This document shows positions 1 through 7,254 of a stretch of DNA of 12,390 nt, one piece after another. The stretch is from Kiritimatiellia bacterium (GTDB lineage: Bacteria > Verrucomicrobiota > Kiritimatiellia > RFP12 > UBA1067): contig JAKSOY010000127.1 in the NCBI GenBank assembly GCA_024405255.1, forward strand, positions 1 to 12,390. Direction: 5' to 3'. The notes beneath the pieces are model-generated. The model was not told the origin of the DNA. It searched no databases and worked only from the letters and a program-made list of their open reading frames with translations. Position 1 is the first letter of the stretch; each line of letters starts with the position of its first letter. A program made the translations under genes and the position numbers.

Positions 1-55
1 CTAGGATTGCGCCAGCCCAAAGGAGTGACTTCAGAATGAACTTCGGAAACCTCAT
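1..55 (-). CDS. 5' end of an exported protein (partial)
   Basis: The first 18 codons of a gene run off the left edge. The peptide is MRFPKFILKSLLWAGAIL, with basic residues followed by a hydrophobic run, the layout of a signal-peptide N-terminus. Its ATG overlaps the TGA of the preceding beta-helix gene in an ATGA arrangement (4 nt, 52-55). A purine-rich GGAAGG lies about 7 nt before the ATG, inside the end of the upstream gene. These points make it the ninth gene of the operon. Its function cannot be told from so short a piece; given the exported beta-helix protein just before it, another secreted or envelope protein is likely. Confidence 0.6.
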   Translation of the reverse strand, partial: MRFPKFILKSLLWAGAIL

Positions 56-2349
56 AGCACCACCTTCCTACTCGTCGCAGAACGGGAATCGGTTGCCGCC
101 AATTTCGTTTCGTTCGTGCTGGCGGACTCCGACTGGATCGACTTCTTCAGTTCGCGATTGAGATCTTCGCACTCCTTTTCGCTGAAATTGAGCAGGACGT
201 TGTCATTCCAGAAGAGTTTCTTGGCACCCGGTCCGCGCTTGTAAAGCGTCACGTGCGGCGCAGTCTTCGCGAAACGGCCGCCGGTGACGATCAACGAGCC
301 CTTCTGGTGATTGAAGACCGTCATGTTGTCCAGCTTGTAGGTCGGGTTGCTGAAGTAGGCGCAGTTGAAGATGCGCACGTGATTGCAGACGTTATAGCCG
401 ATCATCGCCGTGTCGGCATAGCAACCATCCAGAAGGCAGTCGTTGCCCTGAAGGTCAAACGCGATCGAGTTCTCCAGCATCTCGGAGACGTTCGTCCCCT
501 TCTTCATGATGGGACCTCCCCAGACATGGCAACGCGTATAGTGGTTGGACCACTTGCAGTCGCGGATGCCGATCGTGTAGTCGATGACGTGGATGTCGGT
601 GAACTCCGAGTCGCCGATGTGGGTGAGGAAACCGATGTTCCCCGCCAAGCCCGGCATGTCGCAGATCAGATAGATGTTGTTGCAGATGACCTCATGGGCG
701 TCCGCCGTGAAACGCGGCAGCGAAGGATCGCCGAACTGCAAGCCCACCCGCTTGCCGTTGCGAATGGTCATATCCCCCATCGTGAAGTGCCTCAACCCCA
801 GCACGTTCAGACCGCTTGCCAGGCCGTTGCCGTCGATCTGTCCGCCCTTGATGAAGAGGTTGTGGTCCGCATAGAAGATTTCCGCATACTCCGAACCGAA
901 ATACCGCATCACATACGGCATCTCGCGCACGGCCTTGAGATTCGCGGACTTGTGCAGCAAAAGCGAGGTCTTGTTCGAGACGACCAGCATCTGGTCAATC
1001 GCGTAGTCGCCGCGCGGGAACCACACGACGCCGCCCTTGCCGGCCACCGCGACCGCCCGCATGATGCGCGCCGAGTCTCCCGTCTCCCCCGCCTGGCGCG
1101 GAAAATCCCCGACGCTCGCGTCGTAGATGCCGTTTCCCGCCGAACCCCTCCACAACGTTGTCGTCGGGTCGACATGAAGGAAGAGGCTGCCGTTCTCGAG
1201 GGTTCCCACGAGGCCGGGCGGCAGCACGATCTTCGCCGTGTCTTCCGGGGTCATCGTTCCTTCCTGCATCGCGAAGACGCGGTAGGAAACGCCCGGCTCC
1301 AGCGGTGCTGACAGGTCCAGCGTGAGGACAAGCGGCTTTTCGGCGGTCAGCGCCGAGAAGTCGATGGATCTGGCCTTCAAAGTCGCCAGGCCCTTTGCCG
1401 TAAACTCAAGGTTGAGCCTCGCGCCCGCCGCGAAAACGACACGGCCCGCGAACGCGTTCGCGGCCTGCTTTAGTCCTAGCGTCGTCCCCTCGCAGACGGT
1501 CAGACCGCCGGTAAACATCTGCGCCGCCGTGAACGTCGTCCGCCCCGCGCCCGCAAGCGTCAGACCGCCCGTGCCGCCAAACGACGCGGCAATGCCGATG
1601 TTGGAACCGGCATTGTCGAGCGTGAGGCCGCCGGCGAGAATCCTATAGGAACCCTGCGCGGATTTCGCGCCGACAAAGGAATCGCTCGCGGCCGCCGCAA
1701 CCAGCGTCGCCCCATCGAAGGTGGCGTCGACGAGGGCACCGGCAGACGGGGTTGAGAGAGCCCCCAGACGAAGCGTACCGCCCTGGACGTGCAGAACGCC
1801 ACGCGCGCCGTCGCTGTTGCCCAACGTCACCGGGGTCGCACCGAAGTCGGCCGTGCCGCCCGAGGCAATGAGGAGTTTTCCGACATTCCCGCGTCCTTGT
1901 CCGAAGACGAAGTCGGAAGACTGCCGCGCATTGAAGCGGCCACCGTTCACGACCTCGACGATGCCCGTCGCGTGATAGTCGTCGAGGCTCACGCCGACAT
2001 AGGAATTCTTTCCCGTGTAGTCGACCGTGCCACCATCGGCCAGAATGCGAGGTGCGCCTTTCGTCATTTGGAGATTAAGAGACGCGCCGAAGCCGATCGT
2101 ACCATCCTTGAGCGCAATGAGCTCACCGCCGAATTCGGAATATCTCACGGTTTCGATTTTCAGCGTCCCGTTGGTGACGACGATCTTCTCGCCGGCGGGC
2201 AGCCATTTCCCAGACGTCCCATTCAGCGTCTGCGTGGCGCCGCGAAGATCGATCAACCCCTTAACGCGCGCAATAGTGGTGCCGTTTCCTCCGGAAGCCG
2301 CGAGCGCCCCCAGCAAACCCATAAGACAGATTGCGATAGAACATTTCAT
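52..2349 (-). CDS. Secreted PATR-repeat plus pectate-lyase-3-like beta-helix protein
   Basis: The 765-aa protein starts with a signal peptide (about residues 1-20, MKCSIAICLMGLLGALAASG). Residues 25-395 are Gly/Thr/Ala-rich beta-strand repeats. Around 257-310 they match the autotransporter-associated beta-strand repeat pattern, with GGLTLAGAG, TTFTAA, FTGGLTV and EGTTLGL in order. From about 405 (GNGIYDAS) to 700 the sequence resembles the pectate-lyase superfamily beta-helix, with VVWFPRGDYAI near 441-451 and QIDGNG near 504-509. The ending (about 722-765) is polar, rich in Ser, Lys and Glu. I see no C-terminal autotransporter barrel, PEP-CTERM or other sorting signal. Family members are usually surface or extracellular polysaccharide-binding or -cleaving proteins; catalytic activity is not shown here. 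The ATG at 2349 has an AAGGTG about 9 nt upstream and lies 28 nt after the SDR gene, so it is probably in the same operon. Confidence 0.85.
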   Translation of the reverse strand: MKCSIAICLMGLLGALAASGGNGTTIARVKGLIDLRGATQTLNGTSGKWLPAGEKIVVTNGTLKIETVRYSEFGGELIALKDGTIGFGASLNLQMTKGAPRILADGGTVDYTGKNSYVGVSLDDYHATGIVEVVNGGRFNARQSSDFVFGQGRGNVGKLLIASGGTADFGATPVTLGNSDGARGVLHVQGGTLRLGALSTPSAGALVDATFDGATLVAAAASDSFVGAKSAQGSYRILAGGLTLDNAGSNIGIAASFGGTGGLTLAGAGRTTFTAAQMFTGGLTVCEGTTLGLKQAANAFAGRVVFAAGARLNLEFTAKGLATLKARSIDFSALTAEKPLVLTLDLSAPLEPGVSYRVFAMQEGTMTPEDTAKIVLPPGLVGTLENGSLFLHVDPTTTLWRGSAGNGIYDASVGDFPRQAGETGDSARIMRAVAVAGKGGVVWFPRGDYAIDQMLVVSNKTSLLLHKSANLKAVREMPYVMRYFGSEYAEIFYADHNLFIKGGQIDGNGLASGLNVLGLRHFTMGDMTIRNGKRVGLQFGDPSLPRFTADAHEVICNNIYLICDMPGLAGNIGFLTHIGDSEFTDIHVIDYTIGIRDCKWSNHYTRCHVWGGPIMKKGTNVSEMLENSIAFDLQGNDCLLDGCYADTAMIGYNVCNHVRIFNCAYFSNPTYKLDNMTVFNHQKGSLIVTGGRFAKTAPHVTLYKRGPGAKKLFWNDNVLLNFSEKECEDLNRELKKSIQSESASTNETKLAATDSRSATSRKVVL

Positions 2350-2377
2350 TTTTAGTTACACCTTTTGTTTTTTAAAC

Positions 2378-3343
2378 TTATCGATACGTATCGTGCAAAT
2401 GCTCTTTCATGCCCATTTGGGAGAACCATTCCAGCATGCGCCGGTTGCTGAAATCGAGATTGTGCGAAATCGTATCAAGCGCATAAACCGTTGGATCAAA
2501 GAGCGGCTCGCGACGCGAGAGCGCCGAAGAGAGTGCCGCGACCGGACGGATGACAGCCATCGGGAGCGACAGTTCCTTCAGACGTTTCCCCGGCAGGAAC
2601 TCCGAGGCGAGTTCGTGATAGTAGTCGCTCAAGGTCACGCGCCGGGAATCAAGAACCGTCACGCCCTGCCCGCCCGCCTCCGGAAGCAGCATCGCGGCAT
2701 GCAACGCCTGACAGACATTCACGACATGCGCGAGCGGCCAGCGGTTTTGCCCCTTCCAACGTCCGAAATGGAAGACAAACGGCGAGTCCCTCAAATAGGC
2801 AACCGTGCGCGGCGTGATCGACGTATCACCGCGGCCGTAGATGACACACGGACGCACACAGGAGAATCGCTCGGACGGCAGATTCTCCGCGAGCCATTTC
2901 TCCGACAGGATCTTATACTTCGGATAGGGGTTCTTTGCCTTCTCGTCGAAAGAAAGCTCCGTCTCATCCTCGCCGTTGAAATCGTGCAAGCCGTAGACAT
3001 CGGACGTCGAGAGATAGACAAAGCGACGCACGCCCCGCGCCATCGCCAAACCGGCGAGCTTACGGACGGCATCGTAATTCGCGGCGCGAAACCACGCATC
3101 GCGGCCGACGTCGCTCGCCCTCGCGGCAACATGCACGACATAGTCGAGAGGACCGTCAAACAACGCCTCCATCGCCCGGGCATCCGTCAAATCCGCCGAT
3201 CGGATCTCAGCCCCGGATGTCCGCAACCGGTCCGCGACCTTGTTACGGACCGTTCCGACGACGCGATAGCCCTTGCGCACGAAATACTCCGCCGCATTCG
3301 ACCCGACATAACCACCGGCACCTGTCAGCAGAATCGTCTCCAT
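2378..3343 (-). CDS. Extended SDR, NAD-dependent epimerase/dehydratase family (possible 3-ketolipid reductase)
   Basis: This 321-aa cytoplasmic oxidoreductase has the N-terminal Rossmann motif TGAGGYVG (residues 7-14), the catalytic Ser/Thr region YLSTSDVYG (110-118), and a YxxxK pair at Tyr140/Lys144 (NPYPKYK). A conserved VRPCVIYGRGD stretch follows at 163-173. The C-terminal LDFSNRRMLEW (296-306) is typical of the 3-beta-HSD/epimerase branch. Length fits the family. The substrate cannot be read from sequence. Next to a serine-palmitoyltransferase-like gene, reduction of a 3-keto long-chain base is an attractive inference, because the known Caulobacter reductase CerR belongs to this same broad family. 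A nucleotide-sugar epimerase or HpnA-like role is the alternative. A GAGGGG ribosome site about 9 nt before the ATG overlaps the stop of the ThiL-like gene; the intergenic gap is 6 nt. The 3' end contains a 12-bp palindrome (2382-2393). Confidence 0.85.
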   Translation of the reverse strand: METILLTGAGGYVGSNAAEYFVRKGYRVVGTVRNKVADRLRTSGAEIRSADLTDARAMEALFDGPLDYVVHVAARASDVGRDAWFRAANYDAVRKLAGLAMARGVRRFVYLSTSDVYGLHDFNGEDETELSFDEKAKNPYPKYKILSEKWLAENLPSERFSCVRPCVIYGRGDTSITPRTVAYLRDSPFVFHFGRWKGQNRWPLAHVVNVCQALHAAMLLPEAGGQGVTVLDSRRVTLSDYYHELASEFLPGKRLKELSLPMAVIRPVAALSSALSRREPLFDPTVYALDTISHNLDFSNRRMLEWFSQMGMKEHLHDTYR

Positions 3344-3349
3344 GTTCCG

Positions 3350-4282
3350 TCACCCCTCAAACAGACCTTGCCAATACTTCGCGACGACGCCCAGGCGGTC
3401 CTTCGGCGCGACCGAACGCCAATCGGGCGGAGACGCCTTGATCCGTCCCGTGCATCCATGCGCGTTCAAACGGATCTCCGTATCAACCGTCTCCGCGCGG
3501 AATCCACCATGGCCGACCCAAATGCCGTTCGGCACGGGCGTTCCAGCCGGCACGGCAAAGACGAGGGCGTATTCGCCCACGCCGCCAACAAGCGTCCACC
3601 CCGGTTCGACACCGGACGGCAAAGCGTCCACGACTTCCCGCGCGATCGCGCGGTCACAGTCCACCTCCATCCAGAGGCCGGGATTCACACGCCGGAAATT
3701 CTCCATCGCATCGAGAAAACCGCCGCTCGTATCGGTCGCGAACAACGCCTCCGCCGGAACCGGATCGCACCAGACGGGCATCGGCAAGGGCCGCGCAAGC
3801 GCCACTGCCGCGTTTGCGGCGCCTAATGGGTCCGAGACGTAAAGATCGAAATCGACGCGCGCAGAAGCAACGCGGCGCACCGGACGGCAAACGCGGCCCA
3901 TGACCGTTGCGCTCCAGCTCCATTCCGCCGCCATCGCGACATCGCCACCGAGCAGGCGCATGTCGTAATGGACCAGCACATCTTGAATACCCGTTGCCAC
4001 CTGTTCGTAAAAGGACATCGGTTCCGTCGCCGAGCAGGTCCAGACCTGTGTCATCGCCTTTGGAGACGCGCCGCAGGCAAGAAGATCGGTACAAGCTCCA
4101 TAAGCCATCAGTCGCCCCATATCCCGCAGGGCAAGTCCGGCGAGGAAATCCTCCTGCAACGAGAAGGAATCCGAAGAGACGAGAAGCTCCCCTTCTCCTG
4201 AAGGGACGCAATCGGCGTCCGACTCGTACGGACGCATTCCATGGATGCGCTGAAGCGAACGGATAAATGATTCTTCATTCAT
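3350..4282 (-). CDS. ThiL/AIR-synthase-fold protein with altered active site
   Basis: The 310-aa protein has the layout of thiamine-monophosphate kinase. DSF (38-40) comes first, then CTDLLACGASP (64-74, equivalent to the ThiL S-D-h-x-A-M-G-x-x-P segment). Next is GGDVA (112-116), then DTSGGFLDAM (184-193), then GGVGEYALVF (233-242). Compared with ThiL as I know it, the second Asp of D-x-S-D-G is Gly187. The late GGEDYELLF-type motif is changed to GGVGEYALVF, losing the acidic pair. It is therefore probably not a standard ThiL, and no thiamine gene is nearby. The fold binds ATP and phosphorylated substrates, so a phosphotransfer or activation step in the same lipid pathway is possible but unproven. 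The ATG at 4282 was chosen because it overlaps the TGA of the lipid-kinase gene by 4 nt (ATGA). The frame stays open to 4492, but that extension lies wholly inside the kinase gene and has Arg-rich, shadow-like composition. Confidence 0.8.
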   Translation of the reverse strand: MNEESFIRSLQRIHGMRPYESDADCVPSGEGELLVSSDSFSLQEDFLAGLALRDMGRLMAYGACTDLLACGASPKAMTQVWTCSATEPMSFYEQVATGIQDVLVHYDMRLLGGDVAMAAEWSWSATVMGRVCRPVRRVASARVDFDLYVSDPLGAANAAVALARPLPMPVWCDPVPAEALFATDTSGGFLDAMENFRRVNPGLWMEVDCDRAIAREVVDALPSGVEPGWTLVGGVGEYALVFAVPAGTPVPNGIWVGHGGFRAETVDTEIRLNAHGCTGRIKASPPDWRSVAPKDRLGVVAKYWQGLFEG

Positions 4283-5124
4283 GGGCACACCAATTTCAAT
4301 CGTCGACTTGCAAAGCGAACTTCGACCGGCAGACAACCCTGCGGATCGCCATCGAACTCCACCGGCAACGACTCGTCCGAGCGAAGACGCGCCGCGTCGC
4401 GGATGATATGAAACTCGCCACAGGGTTTCCCGCTGTACAATCGGCACAAAAGCCCCAGCCATCCCCAGAGCGAGGGTCTGCGGACGAACCATGCCGCGTA
4501 CTCGTTCTCTTTCAGCTCCGGCAGCGCCAGGCGCAATCCTCCCGCAATAAAAGGAATGCGTGTAATCAGAAAATGGACACAGGCCTCGACTTGAAGATCA
4601 CCCAGTTCGACGCTGTAGCTTCTTGCCCGCAAGAGCGCTCCCACCAAGGCGACGAATGTCCCCAGTCGGTCGCCCAGACGGGGCCGCAGGCGATTGGCCG
4701 CTTCGGCCACTGCAGCACCGATGCCGAGATTCAGCGAACAGAAGAAAGGCTGTCCGTTGGCCGTCAGCACCGGCATCTCCCGGAACGCGCCGGACCGCAA
4801 GAGCCGTATTGCCGCCTCTGGCTCGATCGGAATGTCCTGCGCGGTGCAGAAATCCGGACTCGTTCCCGTGTAGAGAACCCCGAACTTCAGATTTTCGTCC
4901 GCGTTCTCAAGTACCCCCGCCGCCACCGCCCGCACGGTGCCATCGCCGCCACACGCCACGACCGTCTCGTAGCCCTGTGCCGCACGAGCCCGTTCCTCGG
5001 CTTCCTCAATGGACGTCAACAGCACGAACTCGCCCTCCGGCAGAAGCCCGGCCAACTGCCGCCATCGACGGCCCGAACGCCCGCCGTGCGACGAGGGATT
5101 GACGAGAACCAGGAACCGCTTCAT
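4279..5124 (-). CDS. Diacylglycerol/ceramide-kinase-family lipid kinase
   Basis: The 281-aa protein has the DAGK catalytic domain. It begins FLVLVNPSS (4-12), carries the nucleotide-binding signature ACGGDGTVRAVAAG (57-70; family consensus GGDGTxxEV), and has GTSPDF (87-92) in place of the usual GTGNDF. A late EFDGDP (256-261) stands where the family has an xDGE-type motif. Length fits YegS/BmrU-type enzymes, which phosphorylate lipid hydroxyls at the inner membrane using ATP. The substrate is open: diacylglycerol, a long-chain base or ceramide, or an undescribed lipid made by this operon. The start at 5124 overlaps the radical SAM stop by 4 nt (ATGA), which suggests translational coupling. 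No strong ribosome site is seen (a GGGGAT lies about 11 nt upstream). An in-frame extension to 5280 was rejected because it lies entirely within the radical SAM gene. Confidence 0.88.
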   Translation of the reverse strand: MKRFLVLVNPSSHGGRSGRRWRQLAGLLPEGEFVLLTSIEEAEERARAAQGYETVVACGGDGTVRAVAAGVLENADENLKFGVLYTGTSPDFCTAQDIPIEPEAAIRLLRSGAFREMPVLTANGQPFFCSLNLGIGAAVAEAANRLRPRLGDRLGTFVALVGALLRARSYSVELGDLQVEACVHFLITRIPFIAGGLRLALPELKENEYAAWFVRRPSLWGWLGLLCRLYSGKPCGEFHIIRDAARLRSDESLPVEFDGDPQGCLPVEVRFASRRLKLVCP

Positions 5125-6365
5125 CGTCTGTAGATCCCCACGGCCTCGTAGACCTTCGTCGGCGTACCCGGCTTCCAGTTTTGGACAAGCCGCTCTGTCT
5201 CCTCCCAGGCGAGCGGCAGCCGATCGCCCGCCACGGCGGCGATTTCCGCCGCATGCGTCTGACACGTCCATTCCTCGCACGGAATCGCGAAGACCTTCCG
5301 CATGCGGGCATAGGCCGTTTCAAAGGGAACCTCGCGCAGATTGCCGAAAGAGACGTTCACGAATTCGCAGGGTTGAACTTCACCGCTCGCCCCCACATAG
5401 AAGCGGTCGATGCCGCCACAACAGCAACCGAGCATCTCGGGCGATTCCTCGTAGACTTGCGCGGTCAGGACAGGCGCATGGCGCGAACCGGATGAGTTAT
5501 AGCGGACCTGTGCCGCCTTCGCAATCTCCACCGCCTCGCGATGGAGAGACGCGTCGAACATCTTCCCCATCCAGGCCCCGCAGGCCTTTGGATGAATGAG
5601 CTGGATGTAATCGCATCCGCGTTCTGCCGCAAGGTCCATAATGCGGTCGATGCCACCTTCCACGACTTGCCGATCGGAGAGAACCGTATTGAACCCGACG
5701 AGCATTCCCTCCTCCTGACAATCGTGCAAGAAGTCGAGCGCCCGCTGCCACGAGCCGGCAACGCCCGTGAAGGCGTCGTGCTCGGTGGCGTTCACGGAGT
5801 GGATGGACGACATGACACCCGTCACTTCGAGTTCGCGCAGTCGGCGGATCTTCTCCGGCGTCGCCGCATGTCCCGTCGAATTGACCCAAACTTCAAGCCC
5901 GCGAATCTCCTTGAGAACCGCCTCCAGCCGCTCGAACCGCAGCATCGGTTCGCCGCCCTCGACCGCCCAGGCGACGATGCCGAAATCGCGCATCTTGCGG
6001 ACGTTCTCGACCAGCGTCGCAAGCGGCAGTTCGTTTGGATCGTCCTTGCGCTGATAGCAGTGCGGACACTTGTACGCGCACACCTTCGAGATCGAAAGGA
6101 CGACGCTCACGGGACGCGGCGGATGGCGGACGACCTTGTCCTCCATCGCCGTGAAAAACGCCTCGCTCGGATACCGCGGCATGTAGAAGTCGAGCTTATA
6201 CTCCCCGCTCGCCATCTTCACGAGCTTGTGGCGAAAGAAGATGCTCGTAAACCGCGACGCCTTCAGGAGCGCCGACGGCGACTTGTAACGCCACGCGCAC
6301 GCGAGCGACATGCGCGCATAGAAGAGGAGCTTTCCAAGGCCCGTGATGTTTCTACTCTTTTTCAT
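5121..6365 (-). CDS. Radical SAM enzyme with Twitch/SPASM-like C-terminus
   Basis: The 414-aa protein has the radical SAM cluster motif CAYKCPHC (C96-x3-C100-x2-C103), followed by the SAM-binding GGEP motif (137-140). The C-terminal part has a triple cysteine at 314-316, a GEVQPC segment (G-x4-C, Cys333) and Cys363/Cys368, the pattern of a Twitch- or SPASM-type domain holding an auxiliary Fe-S cluster. The N-terminal 95 residues are basic and aromatic (KLLFYARMSLA and onward) and may face the membrane. Radical SAM enzymes start radical chemistry from SAM; C-C or C-S bond formation or methylation-type steps are known in lipid pathways such as hopanoid and archaeal tetraether synthesis. The exact reaction here is unknown. 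The ATG at 6365 overlaps the end of the UbiA gene by 14 nt. A TTG at 6410 in the same frame lacks a ribosome site and would lengthen the overlap. Confidence 0.88.
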   Translation of the reverse strand: MKKSRNITGLGKLLFYARMSLACAWRYKSPSALLKASRFTSIFFRHKLVKMASGEYKLDFYMPRYPSEAFFTAMEDKVVRHPPRPVSVVLSISKVCAYKCPHCYQRKDDPNELPLATLVENVRKMRDFGIVAWAVEGGEPMLRFERLEAVLKEIRGLEVWVNSTGHAATPEKIRRLRELEVTGVMSSIHSVNATEHDAFTGVAGSWQRALDFLHDCQEEGMLVGFNTVLSDRQVVEGGIDRIMDLAAERGCDYIQLIHPKACGAWMGKMFDASLHREAVEIAKAAQVRYNSSGSRHAPVLTAQVYEESPEMLGCCCGGIDRFYVGASGEVQPCEFVNVSFGNLREVPFETAYARMRKVFAIPCEEWTCQTHAAEIAAVAGDRLPLAWEETERLVQNWKPGTPTKVYEAVGIYRR

Positions 6366-7254
6366 CGCGATACCACAAGAAGAGGAGGTTGATGGCAACA
6401 AGCGAGACAAGGCACACGGGCCAGCTCTGCGGGAAGTAATGGAGATGGAGCAACGCCACGCACAACTGGCAGTTGAAGTTCGTCGCCCGGTGGTAGCGTC
6501 CCGTTTTCAGCGCGAGCAGAAACAACCCAGACAGCAACCCGACAATCAGACTGAGCGCCAACCATGGCATCCCAGACCATCCCTGCCAGCGGGCGACAAG
6601 TTTCAAAGCGACAAGGGGGATGATCATCAGAACAACCGACAAGGCCGCCGCCACCGTCGGACAAATCGTCTGAAGCGTTCGCACACCGGCCGCCCGATCG
6701 CCCTCGACGTCCTTGTAATAGCTGTTATGGCACATGAGAAAATGGACAGGAACCACCCACAGCGCCAGCTGCTTGTAAAGCATCCCCGATGGAATGTTCC
6801 CGGTCGCGCCAACCCAGCCGAAAGCCGCACAGCAGGAGATGGCGCAGGCATAGACAAGACAGTTGAGCACTGGCACACGCTTCAACAGCGAATAGGCGAT
6901 GTTCAATGCGCCACCGATTCCCAGAAAGAGCAACGTCCACGGTGAAAGGAGAAAACCGACGACGGCAATGGCGACGAGTCCGAGCGCGGAAACGGCAAAA
7001 GCCGGCGCGGGCTTGAGCGCACCCGTGACCATCGGACGGTGCGGTGCGTTGATCGCATCCTCCTTGCGGTCGCACCAGTCGCTGAAAATCTGGTTGAAAC
7101 CCCACGCGAGAAAACCCATCGCAAAGAGCAGCCACGTCCGTCCTTCCGTCAGCGTCTGCCCGCTCGCAAGGCATCCCACGAGCGTCGTCGTTCCCGTGAC
7201 GAACCCGTAATAGAGCCGCATCGAGCGGAGATAGGAGTAGACGAACTTCAGCAT
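6352..7254 (-). CDS. UbiA-family membrane prenyltransferase
   Basis: The 300-aa integral membrane protein has about eight or nine hydrophobic segments. It carries both aspartate-rich loops that bind Mg-diphosphate in UbiA enzymes. The first is SDWCDRKEDAINAPHRP (58-74), where the usual leading Asn is Ser58. The second is KDVEGDRAAGVRTL (181-194). UbiA proteins transfer a prenyl (or phytyl, or related) chain from a diphosphate donor onto an aromatic ring, a glycerol-phosphate ether or a sugar phosphate within the membrane. Which acceptor is used here cannot be read. With an SPT-like enzyme and a lipid kinase as neighbours, a lipid acceptor is likelier than a quinone, and no quinone genes are seen. 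The ATG at 7254 overlaps the SPT-like stop by 7 nt and has a strong GGAGG ribosome site 7 nt upstream, inside the SPT-like gene. Confidence 0.9.
   Translation of the reverse strand: MLKFVYSYLRSMRLYYGFVTGTTTLVGCLASGQTLTEGRTWLLFAMGFLAWGFNQIFSDWCDRKEDAINAPHRPMVTGALKPAPAFAVSALGLVAIAVVGFLLSPWTLLFLGIGGALNIAYSLLKRVPVLNCLVYACAISCCAAFGWVGATGNIPSGMLYKQLALWVVPVHFLMCHNSYYKDVEGDRAAGVRTLQTICPTVAAALSVVLMIIPLVALKLVARWQGWSGMPWLALSLIVGLLSGLFLLALKTGRYHRATNFNCQLCVALLHLHYFPQSWPVCLVSLVAINLLFLWYRDEKE

Noticed and set aside
253..1311. 352-codon open frame on the plus strand
   Set aside because: Antisense shadow of the beta-helix gene, Arg/Val/Asp-rich and with no recognisable motif.
2382..2393. 12-bp palindrome CGATACGTATCG at the end of the SDR gene
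   Set aside because: No T-run follows and the next gene starts 28 nt on with its own ribosome site, so it is not a convincing terminator.
2027..3826. 599-codon open frame on the plus strand
   Set aside because: It lies antisense across the beta-helix, SDR and ThiL-like genes, is Arg/Pro/His-rich without domains, and is a by-product of GC-rich codon use.
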